Below are positions 48,601 to 59,670 of a stretch of 64,000 nt of DNA, piece by piece (within the stretch, counting starts at the first letter, position 1; each line of letters begins with the position of its first letter). This DNA is from Rhyacophila brunnea (lineage: Eukaryota; Arthropoda; Insecta; Trichoptera; Rhyacophilidae). The translations under genes and the position numbers were made by a program. The DNA lies in contig JAGYXB010000518.1 of the NCBI GenBank assembly GCA_022495005.1, forward strand, positions 554,483 to 618,482. Reading direction: 5' to 3'. The notes beneath the pieces are model-generated. The model was not told where the DNA came from and did no database searches. It was given only the letters and a program-made list of their open reading frames with translations.

Positions 48601-51600
48601 TTAACATTTTGAGAGAGAAAAATTCAATTTAATTTCACAACACAGTGGAGTGCTCTAAAAGATCTACATAAGGTAAATACTATGATTTTTAATACATGAA
48701 ATAGCCTTCTAAAGTCATAATTATAATATGACCAATTGAAACAAATTTCATTTGCTATTTTTACTATATTCGATTCTACATAATATGTATGTGAACAATC
48801 GTTTTCATATAAAGAGCATATTTAGAGAAGCCGCCGCCAGAGTCGTGCCTAAAATTAAAAACTACAAGTTACATACCAAACATACAGTGACTGTCCAAAA
48901 AAAATGCAATGAAGGATTGTTCACATTGGTTTTAAATAATGCGTGAAAATTGTGTGTAATTCATATTCTGTAAAAATTATATTTATAATTTCTACAATAA
49001 AAAAACATATATTTACGCTAGTTTTATTCGGTAAATCTTCTTCATTTGATATATAAACAATTAAAACATGTAATTAATTCACTCAAATAAATCATATTTA
49101 TAAAAATATATGTATGGCTCTCGAAAAAAAATGTACCGTTGTGCTACTCATATTTGACTCTTTTGGTCCAAGAGTTTGCCGACCCCTGCGGCTTAGCTAA
49201 AGTACAAAGCTACCAGTTAGAGTTAGACAAACTTAAATATATAATATATATCATAATATCTAACATTAAAAAATATTTACAACAAAAATTATTTATTACG
49301 CCATTACGACCTCGTTATGGATGACGGAAAACTTACATAATTTGACGTAGCAAGGATAATAGCTTTATTACCCGCCAACTTTATGGAAAAATGCCGAATT
49401 ACTAAAAAAATGCCCCATGTTTTACTTTCCTTTTAACATATTATTTTTCAAAATAATACATGATGATTGTCATATTTTTTATAAATTATAAATATTAATA
49501 TTGACCATGATTCTATAAAAAATAAAGTCGTTCTTTAAAATGGTTGGTAGATAATATAAATTATAGAATATACTCTATCGCCAATGAGAGCAATCCTCTT
49601 AATTATGAAATTCGGGACTCTGTATCATTTGCCACTTTTAGATACTTAGGTAGTTACTTACTTACGTAGATCAGATTAACAAATCAAACTATTTTTTTTC
49701 ATTCGGATGAATAATAGACAAGATTTAAGATTGTCACATTCTATATTGAATATACGTGATAATATCGTAACTTATCAGAAACATACATATTACAAAAAGA
49801 TGCAATAGCATTTGAATATGGTAGGGGGCTATTAAATCGGCCATGGGTGTATTTTCATAGTCATTATTTGTGTGCCGCAAATAGAAAACCTAGGCGAATC
49901 ATGAATTTTATGCTAATTGTATACCTCTTTCAAACTCATACATGTGTGTCAGATAGTAGAAATTACTTACTAATTATAATACATATTTCACGGGTTTTTC
50001 AAAATAAAAACGGTTAGAAATCACTGTGTTAAATACATTAAGAAAGTTTCTTTCCTCAATAATAAATCATTTAATCTTTCACATAACTGACGTAGGAAAT
50101 GTTGCATTGTAAATTAAATGATTACAAGCAACACTGCATTGATGAGTCCAGATTTTCCATTAAGTATCATATCATTATTATTGAACCTTGATAACTACTT
50201 AAATAGTCAATTTGACACGTTGTTAGAATAATTCAATCAAAGATATTGAAAAATCCTTCGGTAAATGTGCCGCAGATGCCGTCATGAGACTTTATAACTT
50301 TCTTTTTAGACCAAACCAAACCTAATCTAACCTAACCTATCCCAACATAAAATTACCTAATATAAGCTTAGTTTGTGATAATGGTGCATCAAAATGTATG
50401 AATATTTCAAAATTGAAATTAACAATTATTGGATCGAAAAGCCTCTGCGCCGACAGAAAAAGGTATTTATTATAATTTTCTACATGGAATAAACTGTTTT
50501 CGTAAAAAAATATTATAAAAGCTCATGACGGCATCTACGGCACAATTACCAATCCTTCTTATATAGAGAAAATTTATGAAATGACCATAAATGTTTGAAA
50601 TTTATGCAAAAAAGGACCACTGATTAATGTAACTAAAGGTGACTTTATATTGCAGGTTAATTTACTGAGAACTTCATCCTACTTCTATGACATTTATCTC
50701 CTAATTTTCAAGGCGTGTAAAAAGGCAGTCGGTCATGATAAGTTGCTAATAATGCTACACTTCAGCATTAATACTTAGTTAAAAATGTAACATTATAGGG
50801 CTCCTTCCGTTTATAGTCCAAATTCTTTGGATTCAATGGTAAATCTTATAATTACCTGATAATGTTTGTGTGGCGATAACTCTGTCTGCAATACTCAAAG
50901 CTACTGACAAATTGTCTTCGGCTATATATTGGAGCTTCGCACAACCTGAAATAATAAAAAAAACATTGAAAGTAAATGTTCACACTTTCGTCATTTATTA
51001 CAGCAGAAATTGAAATATAAAAAAATAATGTGAAATGTAATAATGTATAACTGAGTGCATAAAATGCATACAACGGTGCTTTTTGTATCCACTAAAATAT
51101 TTTAGTAGCATTTTTATTGGCATTATGAAATATTAATTTAAAATAAACCCACGTATTTATTTCTATATGTAGCTACTCTTTTAATACAATGATTTTGTTA
51201 ATAATAAATTTTACCAATAATTTTAATATAATATATAACAATTCGTTGAGTATGAGTTAATCATGAATGTTTTATTATTATTTTATATTGTAGTAGATAT
51301 TAAGAAAGATAATGATATTATTTTATAATAATATGTAACTCACTGTAGCTATTAAAATAATGTCTTATTTTGTATGTGATTTTATGTATGCGTTAATGTT
51401 GATTAACAAAATAAATATGACTACTAAGATACAACATTGAGTTATTATTGTATACGTATCATGTGGTACAGTAGAGTGCATAGTCACATTTATATACCTA
51501 AGTATAGAGATTTCCTTTGTCAACATTATTTCAAAAGCTTAAATATTAATTTATTTAGAAATAAAAAATGTTTTGTCACAACTGGAACACAGCATACTAT

Positions 51601-53355
51601 GTAACGGAAATTATAATTATAATTTAGAGTTCCGTCTTATATTAATTGTATTGAAGGGGCATTTAAATTTTACGTAGATATGTGTTAATAATATCTCTAC
51701 AAAATCATTAATCAAAAGTTAGTGTTTTTTCAAAGAATCAAACAATCCCCATATTATTTGGTATCACCATCGCTGATTTTTAATATAATCATTGTTCATA
51801 CCTGGTCCATTAATGTTGAGGATTGGTACGTGGAATTCGCGACAGCAGTTGCAGAGACTATCAGTACAATTGCAGTATTTGTTCACACCAATCTCTTGCC
51901 TTTCATCTTTTTTGGCAGTTTGGATGATTTTCCTCGACTCGCTTACATCTTTAGAGTCTGAAAAACCAAAACAAAAAAAATAGATTATCTTATCCATTTT
52001 AACCACGTTTATTCTGAGAAAAATGTGCTCTTTTGTAGACGTTTGACTTAAAATTAAAATGAATATTGTACGTGCTTGCAAGGACGCCCCAATCGCGGCA
52101 GGATTCAGGGGGCGGCAAAAGTCCAACAAAAACATTTTTAGTGACATTATTTAAATATATATACTACTAAATTACTGAAAATGAACGAAAAAAGTCGCCT
52201 GCAGCGCAATTCGCTTCTATATAATTAAATATGTATTTATAAATGCTCCGCTACGTATCTATTGATAGTAAAATATGTCAATATGTTGATGAAAATAATA
52301 AATAACAATTTATTGTTTCAACTTTTCCTTGACTTCTGTCATATTTGTGGGAGGGGGTGGCAAATTTGGCCTAGCACCCAAGCCCTGCGTGCTAATTTAA
52401 TATCATTGCGTACACGTTTCTTGGTCATCCAACAGTAAAATATATTGATTGTCTCACAATACCTACACGCAAAGTTACTGTAAGTATTGATAAATATAAC
52501 TAAAATAATAATACTAAAGTAAAGTCATCTTTACTTAGTACGTTGAAATATAACATGTTGGCACTAAACAGTACATAAAACGTTTAATTTTGTAACTTGT
52601 GCAAAAATACAAACAAAAAAAATTGACAATTTCTCATAATTTCCATTTATGTGGTAACTTGCGACAGTATCATGTCTCACTTAATATTTATAAAAGTTAT
52701 AAGTATTTTCCTCTAAATGATAGAATATTACCATTACCGTAATATCTACAAACACTTATTATACTTTTACAGTATGTATATAAAATAAAATAATATGAAA
52801 TAAAGTCATCAAATACAAATGTTAGGTAACGATCATGGCAGATATAATTATTTTTAATTAATAAAAACACATCTTTAACTTCCGTTAGTAAATCAAGGCA
52901 ACAATAAAATATGATACGTATAATATTCTTCAACACTTATGTTTGCCTGAACTTCCCCTGCAATGTCTTATTGTTTGCCTCGGATGGTATTCAAAGATCT
53001 ATTTTCTTCTTCATCAGTTTGAGTGTCGCTTCATTTCCGTCTATTCACCGAAGAAATATTGACTACTTTCCTAAAAGACTACATTTCAAATGCTCCTATC
53101 TTTTCTTTATGCTTATGTAAAGTTTGAGTTAATAAAGATATCTTGATACAGTAATGAAGGTTTAACAGGAAAATTCAAGAATCTTCGTGCAAACATTAAT
53201 GTTTAAATCATGTGACGTAACACCATTTTATAAATGTAGTGTGTTTCTTTATAAAATTAATAAAACTTAAATAATAAATTACCAATCACTCTTGATGCTG
53301 CGAAGGCGATGAGGATGAAAATGAGCAGGAGTTCTAAAACGACGGAGAGCCGCAT
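45626..53355 (-). CDS. DUF4773-type secreted protein with very long acidic low-complexity tail, array gene D
   Basis: Function unknown; predicted secreted. Exons (minus): 53283-53355, 51802-51957, 50856-50945, 47227-47580, 45626-46956, all introns phase 1, giving 643 residues. Signal sequence MRLSVVLELLLIFILIAFAA. The domain starts at CNCTDSLCNCC (53-63), then GCAKLQYIAEDNLSVALS, PRPVCMPLP, KFCGRV, KACLGL and VSCFKFG (to about 140). From residue 160 on the protein is disordered-looking: poly-Asp blocks with FGIG spacers, a Lys/Pro/Thr stretch, further Asp/Glu and Lys blocks, and LGL-containing segments (DLLGFGAISETLGL, DILSSITDSLGL). It ends in a basic RSFNLRSRGRQNK segment. The acidic exon 4 to exon 5 join uses donor GTGTGT and keeps frame (DDE-DDDD). 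The sequence upstream of the ATG looks like a 3' splice site, so a 5' untranslated exon probably lies further upstream. Confidence 0.83.
45845..45990 (-). repeat. GAY/AAR trinucleotide tract in gene D
   Basis: Encodes alternating Asp/Glu and Lys blocks of the gene D tail. GAT and GAC codons alternate rather than forming a pure microsatellite. Confidence 0.8.
47228..47350 (-). repeat. (GAY)n tract encoding poly-Asp in gene D
   Basis: End of exon 4 of gene D: two Asp runs separated by FGIG. The GAT/GAC mixture continues across the intron into exon 5. Length polymorphism by slippage is likely. Confidence 0.8.
47910..48072. mobile_element. Foldback element with hammerhead-like motif at its apex
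   Basis: Arms TATCGTAGTAGATTTTTAAG, TTTCCACTGTGTGTCCTTCT and their complement on the right. On the minus strand 47961-47996 reads TTGAAAATGGACTCTG, loop, GAGCCCGAAACGTTGA, a GAAxATG-stem-CGAAACG arrangement. It lies in intron 3 of gene D. Confidence 0.55.
48320..49190 (+). pseudogene. hAT (ZBED-like) transposase remnant
   Basis: Frames contain MREYIIMWRFQEFKNS, LAFILNPPIANVENLIFSPF, then one frame over LEELTSKELW. This corresponds to the NPF....LQLELIDLQxxxxLK region of hAT transposases. The right end AGAGTTTGCCGACCCCTGCG is a hAT-style terminus. It lies in intron 3 of gene D. Confidence 0.5.
50260..50550. mobile_element. 291-bp MITE with perfect 8-bp target duplication
   Basis: Ends GGTAAATGTGCCGCAGATGC and complement GGTAATTGTGCCGTAGATGC, continuing CGTCATGAG. 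The octamer AATCCTTC flanks both sides (50252-50259, 50551-50558). The interior includes a CCTAATCTAACCTAACCTA run. An 8-bp duplication suggests a hAT-, P- or Merlin-type transposase source. Confidence 0.85.
52060..52400. repeat. Degraded repeat in gene D intron 1
   Basis: AAAAAGTCGCCTGCAGCGCA matches the AAAGTNGCCTGCGGCG word of the 2.99-kb and 56.2-kb repeat. The G-rich edges AGGATTCAGGGGGCGGC and GTGGGAGGGGGTGGCAAA look like element ends. Confidence 0.35.
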
Positions 53356-54689
53356 CTTATGTGTTTTTGACTCCAATCTGGAAACACAAGGGGATACAAT
53401 ATAATATTATAAATATTTCCAATTTTTGTGTCGTTACAGTGAAATATTAAATCATGTAGGTATAAAATACATGTAACCTTAATTTTATTAGTGATGTAAC
53501 AGTTAATATTTTTGTCTTATTCCAAACTTTCATACATAATATTATTTATAGAATGTAAAGCATTTATTTCCATTTAAGAGATCATTAACATACAAATTAA
53601 TAAAAATATACTATAAGATATAACATAACTAAAACATCAAATAAAATATAACATTTATTCATATTTAACAAGACGAAATTACAATTTTATTAAACTAATA
53701 ATCCTATACCCAACAAATAAGTTATTACTAATATAAACGCGTATATTTTGAAAATTCGTAACAATTATTATTATCTATCGACTAACTATTTTTGATTGAT
53801 ATGTGCGAGCTCAGCATACTTAGGTATTGTAATTTAAATATTGACGCCCTGCATCAACCCCAAAAAAAAAGAATTTAACCAATCGGGAAAAAAATAATAC
53901 TCCCTCTACACACTTTTATTTTTGATCCACAGAATATGTCTACGTCTACTTAATTTTTTGCGTCTTTTATCATTAGGCCCACCAAAACGTATATAATATA
54001 ATATATAACTTTTAGATGGCTTATTTGTATAGTATTTTTAATATAAATATAAATATGATAGTACTCGTATCTAATAAACATCTTACGTAATGTATATGCT
54101 ACATGGCTGTAATAATAAGGGGGGTATTAAAGGCAGAAAAAAACTCCACTTTAAATATGAATTTGATAGTTTCCATTTTCAAATTGCAACACCAATTAAT
54201 TGATCACGCAAATCATATCATCCTATTATGGGATTTAAAGGAATTCTGGAAAGCGGTGCTGATCCCAGAAACGGTAAGACAAAGTCAGCAATAAAAAATA
54301 TAGCCAGGGTGTAGTAGAAAAAAATAGTAGTAGCATAATACACGGAAAATCCTTAATTAGTTATTTTGGTTTTATTACATAAATGACTGATAATAAATTT
54401 TGTGTGCAATTTTATCTGTTACCTATTTACTTAATAGATAGGTAGTTTTTTTTGTTGTAATTTCAGTTTTAAAATTGTTTTATTACCAAACTAGAGAGAA
54501 GAAATTTTAGAAATTAAGAAATGGCATACATAAATATATTTTTGTGAAATTGTTTATTATACGTTAGGATCTTAAAAAAATCGACGGGCGCTGAATAAAT
54601 ATACTTCCCTTGTCCCTACGTCTCTTTTGCGGTAAGCCAAAAAAGTCTGGAAACCTATGACATAAATTGATACATCGAAATATCTAGCA

Positions 54690-55252
54690 ATTTGAACATA
54701 CATAACTTGAAAACACCTCAGATATGTACCCACTAGAGAAAATCATATTTGAAAAAAATACGAAACTCGACGGAATTTGAGCCCGTATAACCATTGGTGT
54801 AGCGCCAATCTGTGCATTAATTAATTATGCTACGAGCCTCCTATATAATTACGACAATTTAATCTAGTAGGTTATACATGAAGTGCTTATCAAATTGCGT
54901 TATTATTGACTATCGGTTTTGTGTATTGACTATTGAATCAAGGAATATTAATTACCTTAATTACTAACCGACGCCCGGCTCTCGCCAAATATTTTATATA
55001 ACGTCTACAACCATTTTTATTAAACAATTTCTTTATTCAAGGAGTAATTCACAAGATTTTGAGAATGTAACATTCCATATATTGAACATACATATTACCT
55101 TCCCGTCGACTTTCGTATGTTTTCAAATATGATTTTACTAGTGGGTACATATCTGAGGTGTTTTCAAGTTATGTATGTTCAATATATGGAATGTTACATT
55201 CTCAAATTCTTATGAATTATTCATTGAATAAAAGAAATGGTTTATTAAATAT
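54690..55252. repeat. Foldback SINE-like repeats
   Basis: 55014-55090 and 55125-55252 are inverted arms (CAAGATTTTGAGAATGTAAC, ATATATTGAACATAC, CTGAGGTGTTTTCAAGTTAT). 54690-54850 is a further copy whose complement has GTAGCATAATTAATTAATGC and GGGCTCAAATTCCG, resembling pol III A and B boxes. Confidence 0.5.
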
Positions 55253-55379
55253 CTAGCAATTTGTTTATTAACAAGAAATTTCGATATCACGAGTTGGGAC
55301 TAGTAAATTATCACGTTTTGCCCAAATGCCATGATGTGTTTGTTTCTCGCGTTTATCTTCTATATCCGAAATGATAACT

Positions 55380-55560
55380 CCTGACAGTCATTGTAGAAAA
55401 AGAAGAAGCTCGCCGAAGCGTAACAATCGAGCAATGCGGTGTAGTGCTGTATGTACTTATAGATGGCCGCCGCTGCTCGGTGAAAGAAAGCGCTGGCCGT
55501 GACCCACACTCCATCTCCACACCTCGCTGACACCGCTCACCCGCATTCGTAAATATCTCA
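55380..55560 (-). promoter_or_regulatory. GC-rich stretch, candidate 5' exon/promoter of array gene D
   Basis: Distinctly GC-rich against its surroundings. The gene D ATG is preceded by GTGTTTCCAG/ATTGG, a good 3' splice site, so an untranslated exon should lie upstream, and this is the nearest likely place. A donor such as GCGAG/GTGTGG is present, but the link is inference. Confidence 0.25.
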
Positions 55561-56219
55561 GGTGTTAATAAACGAATATACGTACGATCCCGTACCACTT
55601 AGGCGAAAATCGTAAATCTATTATCATTAACATCTCCTGTACTTTCCATATATTGGTGATATAGTTGAAATATTATGCCACATTAAAAAAAAACAAAACT
55701 CTATTGCCGAATGTATATAGTCAGAATTGTCGAGATTCAAATTCCCCCTTTGGTAAAAATTCCATGTTTTTCTTTTAATGTGCGTTCGGTTCAAAGCAAG
55801 GACTCAATGGCTTTGGCAAATCACTAACAACCATTCCTTGTAATAATTCTGTTAATATAACTTCTTTGGCATCCATAGTATTCCAGAAAATGGTTACCTA
55901 TTTAAATTCAAAAATTAAAAAAACACAATCGGTTCCAGGCAATGCATAAGAACCAGGGAACACAGAATTAATGGGATCTGAAATACCTAACGGCTGTGGA
56001 GTAACAGGCAACCGATCTCGAGTGTGGAAGAATATGGGATAAACTTAAATGTCAATAATACATCATTCTAAACTTGTCCTTCGTTCTGACAACTGCTCTT
56101 GGTTTATGCACTAACGCTCATTCAATATTCGTGTATTTGAAGGTTGCAACACACACTATTGCACGTATATAATGTGTGTTTCATTTTCGTAGGACATGCA
56201 CACATTCAAAACACTGCTT

Positions 56220-56600
56220 CAAAATGTAGTGTATTGGGGGCATGGCCCCCACATCCTGAAACGGGCCCCCCTACATATCGCTAGGGTTAAAGGCAGTGTG
56301 CCTCTCTACAGAAGCGTTTTCCAAATGGTGTTCCAGGTAAAATTAAGGATATTTAGTGTATTTTGATCGATTTTTTTTAATAAACCCATTTGAATTATGG
56401 AGTTTTCCAATATTAACACACAATAATCAAAATTTGCACCACAAAATCACATTTTTTAAATCGTTAATATACTGAAAGTAAAATAGCACCGCAGGCGACT
56501 TTTTTACCATTGGAGAAAATGTGTGTTTATCTCATTTATCACGTCGACCTGCCACGCCGGGCCCTCCCAGACCTCGGCCCCCCAGGCTTGATCCCTGTTA
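56220..56600 (-). repeat. GC-rich-ended repeat, copy 2
   Basis: Complement order AACAGGGATCAAGCCTGG, GGCCCGGCGTGGCAGG, GAGATAAACACACA, GTCGCCTGCGGTGC, then at the far end CCCGTTTCAGGATGTGGGGG. Same family as 2987-3890. No coding content seen. Confidence 0.55.
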
Positions 56601-57859
56601 GTCCCTGTTAGTAGGGTCCATGTTTGGTGAGGGGGGGGGGGGTATAACATATCTGAATTATATTTATTAATCTGTTCTATAGGAAGAACTATTGCATTTC
56701 TACCTATTGTGTGAAGCAGATTTTATGTAATTATGAAGATGCTCCAATGTTTCCAAAACTTTTTTGACTCATTGTCATTTTTACGAATTACCTAAGTACT
56801 TTTAATTTTTTTATTTACATATAAAGTACCAATGACCAATAAAAAGTTTTGACACCTCACGGCTTACACTATGGCGTACTTTTTTAACCTGCTCTCTAAT
56901 TTACCACATTCTAATAGTTATAAAAATAACACATAAAACATGTACCTAAGAATTATATGTATTTATGATGATATGATTAACATTTTGTGTTGGAAATGTG
57001 ACATATTTGCGTACAGATGACGCTACATAAGGTTTCATTTCATGATATGAGAGCATAATAGTGAGTATCTTTGTAGATTGGTTCAAGTGTGTGGACATTT
57101 TAACGTTATTTCTTTAGATCCATAATTATATTGCATAGTGTATTAAATAACGGGTTCAAAGAGCGACCACGGATAACGTGGTCACATTAAAGAATTTAAT
57201 GGATAACCTTCTTCATCCGCCCCACAATTTACAAAGGATAAGGGAAAAGAGGAAAATTTTTTTTCAACATTTGACAGTAATTCAGAGTAAACATGACCTC
57301 ACTCAAAGAGTGGATACGACCTATTCATAGAAAAAGTCCGATTAACACATTAAAATATGAAACATTATGTGAAATCAACAAATAATATTCACATTTTTAT
57401 CAATAGACAATAATTAATAAATGTGGGCCCAAAAAACTAGACACAGACAATATCACGTTGATGACCCCTGCTCCATCTCGCAACCATAAATGTAAGTAAG
57501 TACCTACTGTCTTCTTTCACGCATGTCTGTCACGTGACAACTCCCGCCCCCCCATTACGGCTTAAGCGTTCCTCCGGAGTGTGTCACCTCGTTTTAGCAG
57601 GATATAAAAAATATTGAAGGAACTCGATCAATTTATGCAATCAACCGCGAGTATTATGAGCTCTACGAAATAAGATGTTTCTTTATTATTTTAAATGTTG
57701 TCGGTTTACCCACATTTTATTGCAAAACACTGACGTACACACCATATTAAATCGAATTTAGGGTTTATTCGAGGTTTTTTGAAAACTTATTATAGAATCA
57801 AAAGTTATATAGGCATAAAGTTTATTATTTGTCACTGACACTCACTACTCCTTGGCTGC

Positions 57860-58285
57860 TTTTAAATGGGTCTAGGACGATTTGGCGCCGGTATAACTGG
57901 ACGCCACGCAATTCGAAAATAAATAGACGTTAGGTACTTATAAGTACTTTAAAAAAATGTATTTAATAATATTATTTATATTTAAATTATTATATTATGA
58001 TTTAATAGTTGGTGAGAATTTAAATATGCACAGGTAAATAATGATTTAATCGTGCATATGTTTAAGTTCCAACAAAAAAAGAGTTTTTTATTTTTATATA
58101 AAGCCTTAGGCATGGTAATTCTCAATCCGTAATAAAAAAAAACATTATGTCAAGAGTAAAATGAATTAAAACTACTAAGTGGTAGGTAGAAACTGATTAA
58201 AATTCCTTGTCTACGTTCTGCATACGTGTCTACGACAGTGCGGCGTCCAATTGTCCTGGCGTCCAGTTGTCTCATTCCCTTTTAA
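57860..58285. mobile_element. Inverted-repeat element with GGACGCC words
   Basis: The left part has GATTTGGCGCCGGTATAACT and GGACGCCACGC. The right part in complement has GAGACAACTGGACGCC and GACAATTGGACGCCGCAC after TTTAAAAGGG. The termini are imperfect and no target duplication was recognised. Confidence 0.4.
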
Positions 58286-59427
58286 ATCTTTCAAGGGGGT
58301 TAAGCAAATAAATCAAGCTTTTCATAATATGATTTTTCTTCGTCTACCTAATATGAAAGTGCTACTTTTGGTAGTACGTGAACACGTTACACAGAATAAT
58401 TTAATTAAAGTAAAATAATGGAGTCAATTAAAAATAATAACGTGTCAAGGCACAGATACAAAGAGAAAGAGTAATTTTCCCAACATTTATTTTATTACTT
58501 CATTTACTCTGAGAATGATTTTAAGTAGAAAATGTTAAAATTCTGGCAATATAAAGTTCATTTAATAATAGACTCAGTCGATGTCATTGACTTATCGTAA
58601 TATATATATTATTGGATAACTTGAAATTTTTTGGAGAGAAGTATGCCAATCTAGAATGCATGTGGAGGAGACCAGTGTCGGACATATCAGTTGTTTACAA
58701 AGAGTATCGTTCCACTACGCCCTTAATACGTACCTAATGATCATTTAACGGTATCCTAAAAAATGTAGGGATCTACGTTATAAGCAGCGAATTGAAAAAA
58801 ATATCTTCATTATCAGATTAGAAACTCGTTTTAGCTTTTATGAGCTGTTGGTTGACAAGGTTCCAGTCAATATTACATAACGTAACATTTTATCGCTCTT
58901 CCGGGGTGCAAATTAAAAACTTTCTCTTTAAAATCAGATTAATTCTATTTGTTAGCTTTGTTGAACTGCACTAAAGTGTATCTATCATAATCAGACGAAA
59001 GATTTTTTTCAAAATTTGAGCAAAAATAATCTACATTCTAATTTTGAAATAAAGACAAATGTTACAGCGTCACAAAAAGACTCTCCTCTAAAATAAATGA
59101 CGAGTGGTCACAGTAAATATAACTTAAGAGAAATTTTATTATTTCTGAACAGTCATTTAAGTATACGAATATATCATTATGATTGTGATAGTGATAGTGC
59201 ATCAGCGCATCGAATTAATATTGTTTGGAATTTTATTTTCCCATAAGCATCTGGTCCCCCAGGGGGGCACGACACACACTTTGAATAGTACTGATTTATA
59301 CAATCGATGAGATCTTCGATAACTATACTATCGTCTCAGATAGACAAATCACAAAATGTACTACGTCTCTCATGTTATGTATACGAGACTCTACTCAGCA
59401 CCCAGTCTTTATAGATAATTCACAATA

Positions 59428-59670
59428 TTGTTTTTCATAAAACATATGTTAGAAAATCTCGTCGTGCGGTGGCCAAGACCACATTGGATTATAGAGCACA
59501 TTAAAAAACAAATTTTACGAAGAATCTTTGGACCCACTATAGGTACAAGAAAAATGAATCACGGACTGTACATCCTAATAAAATACCAGACTATTGATAA
59601 ATTCTGTATTGGTAAAATGCCTGACAACAGGATCTTTTGTGCTGAGATTTATTTGCCAGCGTTGTTTTGA
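59428..59670 (+). pseudogene. Non-LTR retrotransposon fragment
   Basis: IKKQILRRIFGPTIG followed by NHGLYILIK recalls the xxLRRIFGPxxx...RTNxELYEL stretch downstream of non-LTR reverse transcriptase domains. The preceding RT core is not seen. Confidence 0.4.

Noticed and set aside
23429..53355. Polycistronic transcription of the same-strand array
   Set aside because: Intergenic gaps of several kb, separate signal-peptide exons and Initiator-like sites before B and C argue for individual promoters.
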